A stretch of 64,000 nt of DNA from Alphaproteobacteria bacterium (GTDB taxonomy: Bacteria; Pseudomonadota; Alphaproteobacteria; Micavibrionales; Micavibrionaceae), in assembly GCA_024275825.1 (NCBI GenBank), contig JAJRYK010000030.1:23889-87888 (forward strand), in the 5' to 3' direction. The notes beneath the pieces are model-generated. The model had not been told where the DNA came from and did no database searches. It saw only the letters and a list, made by a program, of their open reading frames with translations. The translations under genes were made by a program, and so were the position numbers. This document shows positions 46,938 to 56,150 of the stretch, one piece after another (the first letter of the stretch is position 1; each line of letters begins with the position of its first letter).

Positions 46938-48761
46938 ATGCTCCGTAAAATGACAATTAAATTCAAAATATACGCCTTCACTATACTCGCCATATTTATT
47001 ATGGTCGGTATATCTGCAGGCGCGTCGTATTCCCTTTTATATGTTGGCGGTAAGCTTAAACAGATTGCTGAGGAAGACATCCCCTTGACCAATTTGATGT
47101 CCGAGGCAACGGCGCATCAGTTGGAACAGGCCGTTTTATTTGAAAGAGCCGTGCGCTATGCCGGCACTATGGGTCATGATTATGCGGCGCGTAAGGGGTA
47201 TAAAAAAGCGAAAGACAAATTTTTTGTCTATGCAAAGAAGGTTGAAGGGGAAATTCTAAAAGCGGAAGATCTCGTCGCCTATATCATTGAGGCGGAACAG
47301 GGGAGTCCTGAAATTGTTGGAAAGTTTTCTCGTGTTTTAGAGACGCTTAAGAAAATTGAGCGTGAACACACCAATTTTGACAACCATGTTGAGGCTGTGT
47401 TTAAGCAGTTCGATCAAGGGCAGATAGAATCCGCGACAAAGCTGTCGGTCAAGGTTGGGGCAGAAGCCGATAAAATTGATCGTGAGCTTGAGGCGCTGAT
47501 GAAGAAGCTGAATGCGTTTACAGTTGAATCTGTTCAGGAGACAGAGCGGGTTGAGTATTTGATGCTTAAAATCCTGGCTATAACATGCGTGCTTATGGTG
47601 ATTGTCTTTGGTGTGATTTCTCTGACACTTGTGCGCTCGATCCTTGTTCCGCTTTTGCAAACAAAAAAATATGCTGAAGGGCTGGCCGCTGGAAATCTGG
47701 AGGTTGCTGCGCCGGAGGCGAAGTTTGAGGATGAGATTGCCGATATGGCCTCGTCTCTTAGTTTTTTCAGAGAGAGTACAAGGGAAGCAATACAGCTTAA
47801 GGAAGAGCAAGAGCGTTCTGCGATCCAAGCTGAAGCAGATAAGCGCAAGATGATGCGTGAAATGGCTGATACGTTTGATTCTCAAGTTGGGGGAACGATC
47901 CAGAACTTGGCCGAAGCTGCGGAGAAGCTGCAGGGCGCATCGAGGGACCTGGAGGGTATGGCAACGCAAACACAAAACTCCAGTAATTCTGTGGCCTCTG
48001 CTGCGGAAGAAACTAGTGCGAATGTGGCAACTGTTGCGTCTGCAACGGAAGAGATGACGGCGAGTGCACAGGAGATTTCTAAACAAATTTCTGATGTGGC
48101 GTCCAAGGCGAATATGGCGTCGGATAATGCCAACAGCACCAGTGAGAAAGTGGATCAGCTGAACAGTCTGGTTGAAAATATCGGTGAGGTTGTTGTTTCG
48201 ATTAAGGACATTGCCGAGCAGACAAACCTTCTGGCGCTCAATGCCACGATTGAGGCGGCAAGGGCCGGGGAGGCCGGCAAGGGCTTTGCGGTTGTTGCTG
48301 ATGAAGTGAAGAAGCTCGCAAGTGAAACAGCGCAGAAAACTGAAGAGATTGAAGCGCGGATCACTGAAATTCAGGCGGCAACGCAAGCCTCTGTAACGGC
48401 GATGCAAGAAATCATTAGTAATATTTCTGATATCGATCAGGCATCTACAGGCACAGCAAGTGCGGTGGAGGAACAAAACTCTGTGATTGGTGAAATCACG
48501 CGCAGTATTTCCGAGGTGTCTCAAGCATCACAACAGGTCGCGAGCGAAATCGGTAACGTACAAACCACGGCAGGCGAAACCGGACAATCGTCGCAAATGC
48601 TTAAAACATCTGCTGATGATATTGCTGGCCTATCTGATAGTCTCGAAAAAGCTGTCACATCGTTCCTCACGCAAATTAGGAAAGACAATCAACAGCAAGG
48701 GGCGGAAAAGCCTACTGCAAAAGAAAAATCTGTTGAAGACATTGCGGAAGCGGCTGAGTAA
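46938..48761 (+). CDS. Methyl-accepting chemotaxis protein
   Basis: 607 residues. There is an N-terminal membrane helix (12-34), a periplasmic four-helix-type sensor (35-200) and a second membrane helix near 207-230. A HAMP domain (232-285) and the signalling domain follow, with the hairpin tip [35 protein letters not shown] around 430-465. No C-terminal CheR pentapeptide is seen. The ligand is unknown. AAAGGA precedes the ATG. No other chemotaxis gene is near. Confidence 0.94.
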   Translation: MLRKMTIKFKIYAFTILAIFIMVGISAGASYSLLYVGGKLKQIAEEDIPLTNLMSEATAHQLEQAVLFERAVRYAGTMGHDYAARKGYKKAKDKFFVYAKKVEGEILKAEDLVAYIIEAEQGSPEIVGKFSRVLETLKKIEREHTNFDNHVEAVFKQFDQGQIESATKLSVKVGAEADKIDRELEALMKKLNAFTVESVQETERVEYLMLKILAITCVLMVIVFGVISLTLVRSILVPLLQTKKYAEGLAAGNLEVAAPEAKFEDEIADMASSLSFFRESTREAIQLKEEQERSAIQAEADKRKMMREMADTFDSQVGGTIQNLAEAAEKLQGASRDLEGMATQTQNSSNSVASAAEETSANVATVASATEEMTASAQEISKQISDVASKANMASDNANSTSEKVDQLNSLVENIGEVVVSIKDIAEQTNLLALNATIEAARAGEAGKGFAVVADEVKKLASETAQKTEEIEARITEIQAATQASVTAMQEIISNISDIDQASTGTASAVEEQNSVIGEITRSISEVSQASQQVASEIGNVQTTAGETGQSSQMLKTSADDIAGLSDSLEKAVTSFLTQIRKDNQQQGAEKPTAKEKSVEDIAEAAE

Positions 48762-48782
48762 TTAACCTTAAAATTCTATCCT

Positions 48783-48833
48783 AAAAAATAGCTTAGTCAT
48801 AAGTGACTTTGGCTATTTTTTTTGCCCTATTTA
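48783..48833 (+). terminator. Rho-independent terminator of the chemoreceptor gene
   Basis: Nested stem AAAAAATAGC/GCTATTTTTT around AGTCA-TAAG-TGACT, ending in eight T, 20 bases after the stop codon. Confidence 0.85.
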
Positions 48834-48898
48834 TATTGCTGTGGGGAAAGTGGCTTTTCGAGCAGGGGGCGAACCCACTAACGAATGACCATCATGAT

Positions 48899-48912
48899 TT
48901 GATATATATCAA
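48899..48912 (+). promoter_or_regulatory. FNR/FixK-type binding site
   Basis: TTGATATATATCAA is a perfect match to the FNR/FixK consensus TTGAT-N4-ATCAA. A TAGACT -10-like hexamer at 48935-48940 implies a start near 48947, which would put the box centre at about -41.5, the standard class II activator position. It stands 70 bp before the DUF465 gene. Confidence 0.65.
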
Positions 48913-48982
48913 TGATAGCAGGGCGCGTTTGCTTTAGACTTTTGGGGTGATATGAAATCAGACCAAAAGAAAAGGACGCACA

Positions 48983-49225
48983 ATGTTAACTGAACACCAT
49001 GGTTTTGCGCATGAGCACCCTGAGCACAAAGAACAAATTCATAATTTAAAGGGGAGTGATGCGCATTTTAAGAAGCTATTTGACCAATACCATGAGGTCA
49101 ATAAAGGCATTTTGCGCATTGAGAAAGAAATAGAAGCAGCATCGGATGAGCGTTTAGAGGGTCTCAAAAAGCAACGCCTCAAGCTCAATGATGAGATGAT
49201 GGGTATGATCACTAAAGCGGCCTAA
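48983..49225 (+). CDS. DUF465 (YdcH-like) small protein
   Basis: 80 residues of the DUF465 family: HHGFAHEHPEHKEQIHNLKGSDAHFKKLFDQYHEVNKGILRIE, then a charged helix ending LKLNDEMMGMI. The family is small, helical and of unclear function. AAGGA precedes the ATG. A perfect FNR/FixK-type box upstream suggests induction at low oxygen. Confidence 0.9.
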   Translation: MLTEHHGFAHEHPEHKEQIHNLKGSDAHFKKLFDQYHEVNKGILRIEKEIEAASDERLEGLKKQRLKLNDEMMGMITKAA

Positions 49226-49277
49226 TTTATCTATAAAAGGGCAGGAAAGTCTATATATGTTAGTGGGATAAGATTGG

Positions 49278-49352
49278 TGGCTCCTCGAGCAGGATTCGAA
49301 CCTGCGACCAATTGATTAACAGTCAACTGCTCTACCGCTGAGCTATCGAGGA
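49278..49352 (-). tRNA. tRNA-Asn (GTT)
   Basis: 75 bases on the minus strand. Acceptor TCCTCGA pairs with TCGAGGA, the anticodon loop CTGTTAA carries GTT, the T-arm is GGTTCGAATCC, and CCA is encoded. It is 92 bases from tRNA-Cys on the same strand. Confidence 0.97.
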
Positions 49353-49444
49353 ATACCGTGCATTGTTATGCGTGAGCTACAAATTTTTGTCAAGCATGTA
49401 AAATTCAGAAAGTGGTCTAAGTTACCCGAAGCCTTGGCGAAGAG

Positions 49445-49518
49445 TGGAGGCGCGGACCGGAGTCGAACCGGTGTACACGGAGTTGCAATCCGTTGCATAG
49501 CCACTCTGCCACCGCGCC
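49445..49518 (-). tRNA. tRNA-Cys (GCA)
   Basis: 74 bases on the minus strand. Acceptor GGCGCGG pairs with CCGCGCC, the anticodon loop TTGCAAC carries GCA, the T-arm is GGTTCGACTCC, and CCA is encoded. Probably transcribed with tRNA-Asn. Confidence 0.96.
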
Positions 49519-49528
49519 TTATTAAAGT

Positions 49529-49621
49529 TCAAGAACGCGAAACTTTTCGCGAGCCGCGCTTGCGGCTTTGGTCTGTGACTAAGCGACCGATTGGTCGCCG
49601 TGGCAAGCGCCACGTTCTTGA
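49529..49621. other. Packed multi-hairpin element
   Basis: A 93-base block that can be fully paired except for loop bases. The closing stem TCAAGAA (49529-49535) pairs with TTCTTGA (49615-49621). Inside lie five abutting hairpins: CGCGAAA/TTTCGCG (49536-49551), AGCCGC/GCGGCT (49552-49567), TTGGTC/GACTAA with one G-T pair (49568-49582), GCGACC/GGTCGC (49583-49598) and CGTGGC/GCCACG (49599-49614). It is 10 bases upstream of the 5' end of tRNA-Cys. No known RNA family is recognised. Confidence 0.7.
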
Positions 49622-49704
49622 CGATGCTGGATAATAGTGCAGGCGCACTAGAAAAAGCAAGCCTTCACTCATCTAGACTCTATCAAAAAACATGATTTTG
49701 ATTT

Positions 49705-50379
49705 ATGATTGTGCCCATGAATAGTTTAGAGCACGCACGAAAAAACATGGTTGATTGTCAGATACGTCCCAACGGGGTTGTGTCGCCGGATATTATTGAG
49801 GCCTTTGAAACTGTGCCGCGCGAGGCCTTTGTGCCGAAAAACCTTCAAAATATTGTCTATTGTGATGATGCGGTGCCTCTTGATGATGGTCGCTGTTTGC
49901 TGGAGCCTGTGACGCATGCGCGTATGTTGGAGGCTCTGGCGCCGGGCGTGAATGATGTGGTGCTTGATATTGGAGGCGCCACCGGATATTCAGCCGCAAT
50001 TTTATCATCACTGGCCAGTACAGTGATTGCGTTAGAGGAAAAGGCGACTGATTTGGTGTTCGCGCAGTGCATATGGGATTCTCTGGATGCGTGTAATATT
50101 GTGGGCTTTAAAGGGTCTTTGATCAAGGGCTGCGCAAAGCATGCGCCGTTTGATCTCATATTCCTGGGCGGTAGTGTGACCGAAATTCCGCAAGATTTAG
50201 TCCGCCAGCTTTCGCTAAAGGGCAGGATGATTACGATTATACGGCCGCCTGGCAGCGTCATGGGGCAGGTCACCATCATTGAAAATCTTGGTGAAAAGGG
50301 TTTTTCATCATATAGTTTATTTGAAGCTGGTGCGGCGTATCTGCCTGGTTTTGAACCTCAACCGGCTTTTACCTTTTAG
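49705..50379 (+). CDS. pcm: Protein-L-isoaspartate O-methyltransferase family protein
   Basis: 224-residue SAM-dependent methyltransferase of the PCMT family. The start MVDCQIRPNGVVSPDIIEAFETVPREAFVP is that of the alphaproteobacterial group linked to tolC. Motif I is LDIGGATGYSAA, with a following acidic residue in VIALEEK. The usual VGTGSGYQ-type loop is altered, so activity on isoaspartate is not certain. tolC follows at once, the standard neighbour in this class. Confidence 0.88.
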   Translation: MIVPMNSLEHARKNMVDCQIRPNGVVSPDIIEAFETVPREAFVPKNLQNIVYCDDAVPLDDGRCLLEPVTHARMLEALAPGVNDVVLDIGGATGYSAAILSSLASTVIALEEKATDLVFAQCIWDSLDACNIVGFKGSLIKGCAKHAPFDLIFLGGSVTEIPQDLVRQLSLKGRMITIIRPPGSVMGQVTIIENLGEKGFSSYSLFEAGAAYLPGFEPQPAFTF

Positions 50380-50435
50380 GTGCGGGGCCGTCCTTCCTGA
50401 ATTTTCACTTTATTATATAGAGCCTATAATATCTC

Positions 50436-51902
50436 ATGCGTTTTCGTTTTTTGACCATCGCGGCTGTGTTTGCGCTTTATCCGTTAGGGCAGAGCGCTAT
50501 TGCCCTTGCGCAAGAGGCTGCGTTAGCGTCTGAAGCCTCTTCCGTTGTGGAGAGCGCTACTCAAACTGATGCAGAAGAGGCTCATCAGGCAGAGCGGCAA
50601 ATGGATCTTAGCCTGGTGCTGAGCCACACCTATCAATATAACCCGACGCTGCTCGCAGCTCGCGCTGCGCTGCGTTCAACGCAGGAGCGCTTGCCGCAAG
50701 CTTTTGCTGGCTGGCTGCCGACCGTGTCATCAGAGGCGAGCATTAATGTGAGCGACATTTCAGGCAGTAATTTTGGATCATCTGATGGCTCGACGGCGAA
50801 GGGTGTTGGGCTATCACTCAGCCAGCCGCTTTATCGCGGTGGCAGCACATTCGCCGAAGTCTCCAGCGCGCGTCACGCCATCCGGGCGCAAGAGGCTAAT
50901 TTACAATCCGTAGAGCAAGATACCGTGCTGGACGCAATCACGGCCTATGCCGATGTGCTGCGGGATCAAACATTATTGACGCTCAGCGAAAAAACCCGCG
51001 GCATTATCGCGCGCGAATTTGAGGCCAGCAATGATCGGTTCGAGGTCGGAGAGATTACCAAAACGGATGTATCACAGGCAAAGGCACGCTTGGCGAGCGC
51101 TGATTCTGATGTGATCACCGCGCGCGGCGATTTGATGAGCAGCAAGGCTGCGTTTTTTCAGGTGACGGGATTGATGGTTACGGATTTGAGGCCGGTCGAT
51201 GCGCAGCCACAAATGCCCGCTACGCTCGAAAGCGCGGTTGAGCAAGCGCAAAATGCGAATCCCCTTATTGACTACGCCATGAGTATTCATAAAGCTTCGG
51301 AAGAGGATGTGGAGGATGTGTTCGGCGAATTATTGCCCTCCATATCATTGTCGAGCGGGTGGAACCGTACATATGACCCGGCGCCGGGGATTATCCCCGA
51401 ACAAACGACGAAGTCGATCGGTTTGACGGCCAGCATTCCGCTCTATCAAGCTGGCGGTGTGCGCTCCCGTGTGCGCGCAGCCAGGCATGTGGCCAATCAG
51501 CGCTATATCGAGATTCATGAGGCGCGCCGTGAGGTTGAAGAACTGGTCGTGCGCAGCTGGTCTGACTGGCGTACAGCGGGCGCAGAAATTGATTCCCGGC
51601 GCGCGCAAGTTGACGCGCTGATGGTTGCGCAAGAGGGGGTGCGCGCAGAATCAGAATTTGGATCGCGCACCGTTTTGAATGTACTGGATGCAGATCAAGA
51701 GGTCTTTGAAGCCGAGGTTGCGCTCGCTCAAGCGCAAAGAAATGAAATAACAGCGAAGTTTGCGCTGCTCTCTTCACTTGGTGGATTAACGCCTGACGCA
51801 GTTGGTTTTGGCGATTTGCTAGGTAAGATCATCGCCGATCAACCTGATTTTAAAGACAATATTTTTAACATCGATGTGGATAGGGTTAATGTTGAGCAAT
51901 AG
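50436..51902 (+). CDS. tolC: TolC-family outer membrane channel
   Basis: 488 residues: signal peptide (LTIAAVFALYPLGQSAIALAQ, cleavage after ALA) and two OEP repeats (about 60-270 and 275-470). Typical motifs are YNPTLLAARAALRSTQE near the first helix, LSLSQPLYRGG and LTASIPLYQAGGVRSRVR. It forms the outer part of type I secretion and drug efflux systems. The 58-bp gap from pcm and 78-bp gap to popZ suggest a common transcript. Confidence 0.94.
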   Translation: MRFRFLTIAAVFALYPLGQSAIALAQEAALASEASSVVESATQTDAEEAHQAERQMDLSLVLSHTYQYNPTLLAARAALRSTQERLPQAFAGWLPTVSSEASINVSDISGSNFGSSDGSTAKGVGLSLSQPLYRGGSTFAEVSSARHAIRAQEANLQSVEQDTVLDAITAYADVLRDQTLLTLSEKTRGIIAREFEASNDRFEVGEITKTDVSQAKARLASADSDVITARGDLMSSKAAFFQVTGLMVTDLRPVDAQPQMPATLESAVEQAQNANPLIDYAMSIHKASEEDVEDVFGELLPSISLSSGWNRTYDPAPGIIPEQTTKSIGLTASIPLYQAGGVRSRVRAARHVANQRYIEIHEARREVEELVVRSWSDWRTAGAEIDSRRAQVDALMVAQEGVRAESEFGSRTVLNVLDADQEVFEAEVALAQAQRNEITAKFALLSSLGGLTPDAVGFGDLLGKIIADQPDFKDNIFNIDVDRVNVEQ

Positions 51903-51980
51903 AGAGCTTTGACAAGCTGAATGCAATGATGGACACTGAGTAGGTTATAACCGCCTAAATAGAATTCAAAAAATCAAATC

Positions 51981-52655
51981 ATGGCCGAAGAAGAGCAAGA
52001 AGAAGAACCATCGATCGAAGAGATCCTAGACTCTATTCGTCAAATCATCTCTGAAGATGATGAGGAGGAAGAGGGTGGTGACGCTGATGCTGCGCCGGTC
52101 GAAGACGCGCCTGCGGAAGAGGAGCCTGTTGCTGAAGAGCCGCCTCCCGAGCCAGAGCCTGAAGCTGCTCCTGAACCCGAAGCGCCTGCTGAAGAGGCTG
52201 CTGCGCCAGAAGCCCCTACAGATGAACCTGAAGATGTGATAGAATTAACCGACAAGGTTGAGGAGGAGGCGCCCGCTGCAGAAGAGGCTGCGTCTGATCC
52301 GGAGCCGGACCCACCAGCCGAGCCTGAGGAAGAGGCCCCCATGGAAATAGATATGCAAGAGTCAGAACCAGAAGAAGCGGCCCCGGCCCCGGCCCCTGCG
52401 CCAGAGCCTGAAGCGCCTGCTGAAGATCTTGAGTCTGTGCTGACCAATGGCGCGGAAACTGCGGCCTATGAAGGTTTTGCTGAACTGGCGAAGAAAACAG
52501 CGATTGAGCATAGCGGAATCACGGTCGAGGATATCGTCCGTACAGAGCTTCGCCCGCTCCTCAAAGACTGGCTTGATAAGCACTTGCCGTCGATCATCGA
52601 GCGCCTCGTGCAAGAAGAGCTGGAGCGCGTGGCCAAGCGGGCTCTTGAAGACTAA
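51981..52655 (+). CDS. popZ: Polar organising protein PopZ (DUF2497)
   Basis: 224 residues with the three-part PopZ plan. A short N-terminal helix (PSIEEILDSIRQIISEDDE, 9-27) binds partners. About 120 residues are a Pro/Glu/Ala-rich, acidic disordered linker. The C-terminal helices (about 160-224, AYEGFAELAKKT..., IVRTELRPLLKDWLDKHLPSIIERLVQEELERVAKRA) drive self-assembly. In Caulobacter PopZ anchors chromosome origins and signalling proteins at the poles. It lies between tolC and valS, the usual location. Confidence 0.93.
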   Translation: MAEEEQEEEPSIEEILDSIRQIISEDDEEEEGGDADAAPVEDAPAEEEPVAEEPPPEPEPEAAPEPEAPAEEAAAPEAPTDEPEDVIELTDKVEEEAPAAEEAASDPEPDPPAEPEEEAPMEIDMQESEPEEAAPAPAPAPEPEAPAEDLESVLTNGAETAAYEGFAELAKKTAIEHSGITVEDIVRTELRPLLKDWLDKHLPSIIERLVQEELERVAKRALED

Positions 52656-52687
52656 GCGTACGAATAGGCAATCATTTATATTATCAC

Positions 52688-52775
52688 CTGCGTCATCCCC
52701 GCGGCGTTTCGTAAGAAACGCTTAAACGGCGGGGATCCACAAAGCCAGTAGCTTTGCTGCTGACATATGATGATT
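52688..52775. repeat. Covarying palindromic repeat, copy at popZ-valS
   Basis: Outer shell GCGTCATCCCCGCGGC ... GCTTAAACGGCGGGGATCCA with inner stem GTTTC-GTAA-GAAAC, followed by ATCCACAA and a second hairpin CAGTAGC-TTT-GCTGCTG. It lies between popZ and valS. Confidence 0.8.
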
Positions 52776-52848
52776 TACAATATTCTTATCTTGCGGTTTT
52801 CAATGAAATCCCTATGATCTCCTACGTTTAAAGGAAAAAGGCAAACTT

Positions 52849-55512
52849 ATGCTAGACAAAACATTTGATCCAAAAGCGATAGAAGAAAAGCACTATTCCA
52901 AGTGGGAGAGCGCCGATGCGTTCGCCTGCGCGCCCGATGGTGGCAAAGAGGGCGATAAAAAGCCCTGGACGATTATGATGCCCCCGCCCAACGTCACGGG
53001 CAGCCTGCATATGGGCCATGCGCTTAATACGACGCTGCAGGATATTTTAACGCGCTATAACCGCATGAATGGCCGCGATGCGCTGTGGCAGCCGGGGCTG
53101 GATCATGCCGGGATTGCCACGCAAGCGGTTGTTGAAAAGCAATTAGATGCGGAAGGGACCTCGCGACACGATATGGGGCGCGAGGGGTTTGTAAATCGCG
53201 TTTGGAACTGGAAGGCTGAGTCCGGCGGGACGATTATCGGCCAGATGAAGCGCCTTGGCGCGACCCCGGACTGGTCGCGGGAGCGCTTCACGATGGATGA
53301 GGGGCTGTCCAGGGCCGTGACGAAGGTTTTCGTGCAGCTCCATAAAGAAGGCCTGATCTATAAAGACAAGCGCCTCGTGAACTGGGATCCAAAACTTGGC
53401 ACCACCATTTCCGATATCGAGGTGGAGCAAAAGGAACAAAAGGGCCAGATGTGGCACATTCGCTACCCCATTGAGGGCGCGACGGCGGAGTACATCACCA
53501 TCGCCACCACCCGCCCTGAAACTATGCTGGGCGATACCGCAATCGCCGTGCACCCGGATGATGAGCGTTATAAGGACATGATTGGCAAGACGGTTAATGT
53601 GCCGATCGTCAACCGCCTTATCCCGATTATCGCCGATGAGTATGCCGACCCGGAGCAGGGCAGCGGCGCGGTAAAAATTACGCCCGCGCATGATTTTAAT
53701 GACTTCGAAGTCGGCAAACGTCATGATTTACCCATGATCAATGTGCTGGACACAAAGGCGAAGATCGCTGCACTAGAGGACATCCCCACCGAATATCACG
53801 GCTTAGACCGTTATGAAGCGCGTAAACGCCTCGTTAAAGAGCTTGATGAGATGGACCTCCTCGCCCAGGTTGAAACCATCAAAAACAGCATCCCCTACGG
53901 CAGTCGCTCTGACGTGGTCATCGAGCCATACCTAACCGATCAATGGTATGTTGACGCCGAAACCCTCGCAAAGCCCGCGATTGAGGCAGTCGAAAGCGGC
54001 AAGGCCAAATTCGTCCCCGATAACTGGAAGAACACCTATTTCGAATGGATGCGCAATATCCAGCCCTGGTGCATCAGCCGCCAGCTCTGGTGGGGGCACC
54101 AAATCCCGGCGTGGTATGACGAAGATGGTGCCGTATACGTGGCTGAAAGCGAAGAAGAGGCGCGCGCCCAAGCTGGCCCGGACGTACAGCTCACTCGTGA
54201 TCCCGACGTGCTCGACACGTGGTTTTCCTCCGCCTTGTGGCCGTTTTCCACCCTCGGCTGGCCGGATGAGAGCGCAAAGGACATGGTCGATCGCTATTAT
54301 CCCGGCGATGTTCTGATCACCGGCTTTGACATTATCTTCTTCTGGGTTGCCCGGATGATGATGATGGGGCTGCATTTCATGGATGATGTGCCGTTCCATA
54401 CCGTTTATATGCATGCGCTCGTGCGCGATTCTTCGGGCCAGAAAATGTCCAAATCCAAGGGCAATGTGATGGACCCGCTGACCCTCATCGATAAATATGG
54501 CGCGGACGCTGTGCGCTTTACGCTCACGGCCATGGCTGCGCAGGGGCGTGATCTGCGCCTGGCAGAGGAGCGTATCGAGGGCTACCGCAATTTCGCGACC
54601 AAGCTCTGGAACGCCTCACGCTATTGCGAGATGAATGAGTGCTTCGCCGCCGCCGATTTCGATCCGGCCAGTGTGACATACACGCCAAACCAGTGGATCA
54701 TCGGTGAAGTCATGGTCGCCAAAACCGCCATTGATGATGCGCTTGCCGCGTACAAATTCAACGAGGCTGCAAACGCGATCTATCAATTTACCCGCGGCAC
54801 GTTCTGCGATTGGTATCTGGAATTCACCAAGCCATTGCTGCAAGAAGACAGCGACCACAAGGCCGAAATCCGCTCCACGACCGGCTGGGTACTCGACCAA
54901 ATTCTGATCCTGCTCAATCCCTTCATGCCTTTCATCACTGAAGAGCTTTATGAAGCGCGCGCGCAAGAAGAAAAAGAGGGGGCTGAGCGCCCATTACTGC
55001 TCCAAACCGCATGGCCAAACTATGACCACTTGGGCGTTGATGAGGGCGCTACAGAGAAAATGACTTGGCTGATCCGCATTATCTCCGAAATCCGCTCTGT
55101 GCGGGCCGATATGAACGTCCCTGCGGGCGCGAAGGTGCAATTGCTGGTCAAGGATGCCTGTGATCAAACGCAAGAGGGCTTCGAAGCTTACGATGAAATC
55201 CTCAAACGTATGGGCCGTCTAGAGAGCATCGCGATGACTGGCGATGTTCCGGCTGGCTCTATCCAGGTCATCGTCGACAAAACCACGCTGATAATGCCAG
55301 TTGCTGATATTATCGACCTCGATAAAGAGCGCACGCGTCTGGCCAAAGAAATCGACCGATTGGACGCTGAAATCAAAAAGGTGGACCAGAATCTCGCCAA
55401 CAAAAAATTCGTCGCTAACGCGCCTGAGGAGGTCGTTGAGGAGCAGCACAGCCGCAAGGCGGAGTTTCTAGGCACGAAAGAGAAGTTGGCCTCAGCACTT
55501 AATCAGCTATAA
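52849..55512 (+). CDS. valS: Valyl-tRNA synthetase
   Basis: 887-residue class I synthetase. The HIGH motif is LHMGHAL near residue 55, the editing (CP1) domain lies near 190-330, and KMSKS is QKMSKSKGN near 532. The anticodon-binding domain follows, then the C-terminal coiled coil (about 815-885, LDKERTRLAKEIDRLDAEIKKVDQNLANKKFVANAPEEVVEE). Length and domains are normal. AAGGAAAAAGG precedes the ATG. Confidence 0.97.
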   Translation: MLDKTFDPKAIEEKHYSKWESADAFACAPDGGKEGDKKPWTIMMPPPNVTGSLHMGHALNTTLQDILTRYNRMNGRDALWQPGLDHAGIATQAVVEKQLDAEGTSRHDMGREGFVNRVWNWKAESGGTIIGQMKRLGATPDWSRERFTMDEGLSRAVTKVFVQLHKEGLIYKDKRLVNWDPKLGTTISDIEVEQKEQKGQMWHIRYPIEGATAEYITIATTRPETMLGDTAIAVHPDDERYKDMIGKTVNVPIVNRLIPIIADEYADPEQGSGAVKITPAHDFNDFEVGKRHDLPMINVLDTKAKIAALEDIPTEYHGLDRYEARKRLVKELDEMDLLAQVETIKNSIPYGSRSDVVIEPYLTDQWYVDAETLAKPAIEAVESGKAKFVPDNWKNTYFEWMRNIQPWCISRQLWWGHQIPAWYDEDGAVYVAESEEEARAQAGPDVQLTRDPDVLDTWFSSALWPFSTLGWPDESAKDMVDRYYPGDVLITGFDIIFFWVARMMMMGLHFMDDVPFHTVYMHALVRDSSGQKMSKSKGNVMDPLTLIDKYGADAVRFTLTAMAAQGRDLRLAEERIEGYRNFATKLWNASRYCEMNECFAAADFDPASVTYTPNQWIIGEVMVAKTAIDDALAAYKFNEAANAIYQFTRGTFCDWYLEFTKPLLQEDSDHKAEIRSTTGWVLDQILILLNPFMPFITEELYEARAQEEKEGAERPLLLQTAWPNYDHLGVDEGATEKMTWLIRIISEIRSVRADMNVPAGAKVQLLVKDACDQTQEGFEAYDEILKRMGRLESIAMTGDVPAGSIQVIVDKTTLIMPVADIIDLDKERTRLAKEIDRLDAEIKKVDQNLANKKFVANAPEEVVEEQHSRKAEFLGTKEKLASALNQL

Positions 55513-55527
55513 ATATCCATAATTATA

Positions 55528-55556
55528 TTGACACACCCCCTTAATATACTCTATTT
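55528..55556 (+). promoter_or_regulatory. Candidate sigma-70 promoter
   Basis: TTGACA (55528-55533), 17 bases, then CTATTT (55551-55556), about 35 bases before the start codon of the 162-residue gene. This is one of the best -35 matches in the window. Confidence 0.55.
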
Positions 55557-55590
55557 ATTATAAAAAATAATATAAGAGAGTATCTGCGTA

Positions 55591-56079
55591 ATGAGCTATA
55601 ATTCTGGTCGGGAGAATAAAGGGAATAAAAAGCCCAAAGATGAACCAAAAAAACGTGCCTCAGCCTTAAAAATGAGTGCCCAGCGGGGTGCTAAGTGCTG
55701 TCAGAAAAAGGTTAGCTCTTCTTTTTCTGAGGCAGATAAAGGGAAATATAAAACAGATTGGGTTAAGGCGCTCCTCAATAGTGATGCGGAAGAAAGCGTT
55801 AAAAAAGTTTGGTTAAATTTGGGTGTTTCCAAAGAAGATTTTGATCCGGAAACAGGTAAGGGCATTAATCAACTGGGAAAATCATTTTGGGCCAGGGCGC
55901 ATTACATTCTTTTAGATGAAAAGCCAAAGCAAGTAATGGCAATATGCTCTATGGATGCTATTAGGCTAACGTTGGTTGATGCCATAATCGAGAGCTATAT
56001 CAGCGAAGGTCTAAAGAAACAGAAGGTATCTGCCCCTGTCGCGGGTGATGTAGATGAGTCTATTCCCGCTCCCGAGTAA
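55591..56079 (+). CDS. Unknown protein, 162 aa
   Basis: A Lys-rich disordered start (residues 1-50, with CC at residue 33 or so) leads to a helical domain of about 90 residues (DWVKALLNSDAEESVKKVWLNLGV..., FWARAHYILLDEKPKQVMAICSMDAIRLTLVDAIIESY) and an acidic tail. No family is recognised. A good promoter stands in front, and G+C is lower than in valS. The basic tail could bind nucleic acid; that is a guess. Confidence 0.65.
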   Translation: MSYNSGRENKGNKKPKDEPKKRASALKMSAQRGAKCCQKKVSSSFSEADKGKYKTDWVKALLNSDAEESVKKVWLNLGVSKEDFDPETGKGINQLGKSFWARAHYILLDEKPKQVMAICSMDAIRLTLVDAIIESYISEGLKKQKVSAPVAGDVDESIPAPE

Positions 56080-56111
56080 AACAAAACGCCCTTAAGTTTC
56101 CTCAAGGACGT
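56078..56111 (-). terminator. Rho-independent terminator of rpmE
   Basis: On the minus strand an 11-bp stem (ACGTCCTTGAG with CTTAAGGGCGT, two G-T pairs) caps with GAAA and is followed by TTTTGTTTT. Confidence 0.85.
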
Positions 56112-56150
56112 CCGTTCTTTTGTAGCCTTTAAAAAAAGTCTACGTTATTA

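Noticed and set aside
47337..48524. 395-codon open frame on the minus strand opposite the chemoreceptor gene
   Set aside because: Composition (Arg, Cys, His, Leu) is that of an antisense shadow, and the plus strand has a clear chemoreceptor.
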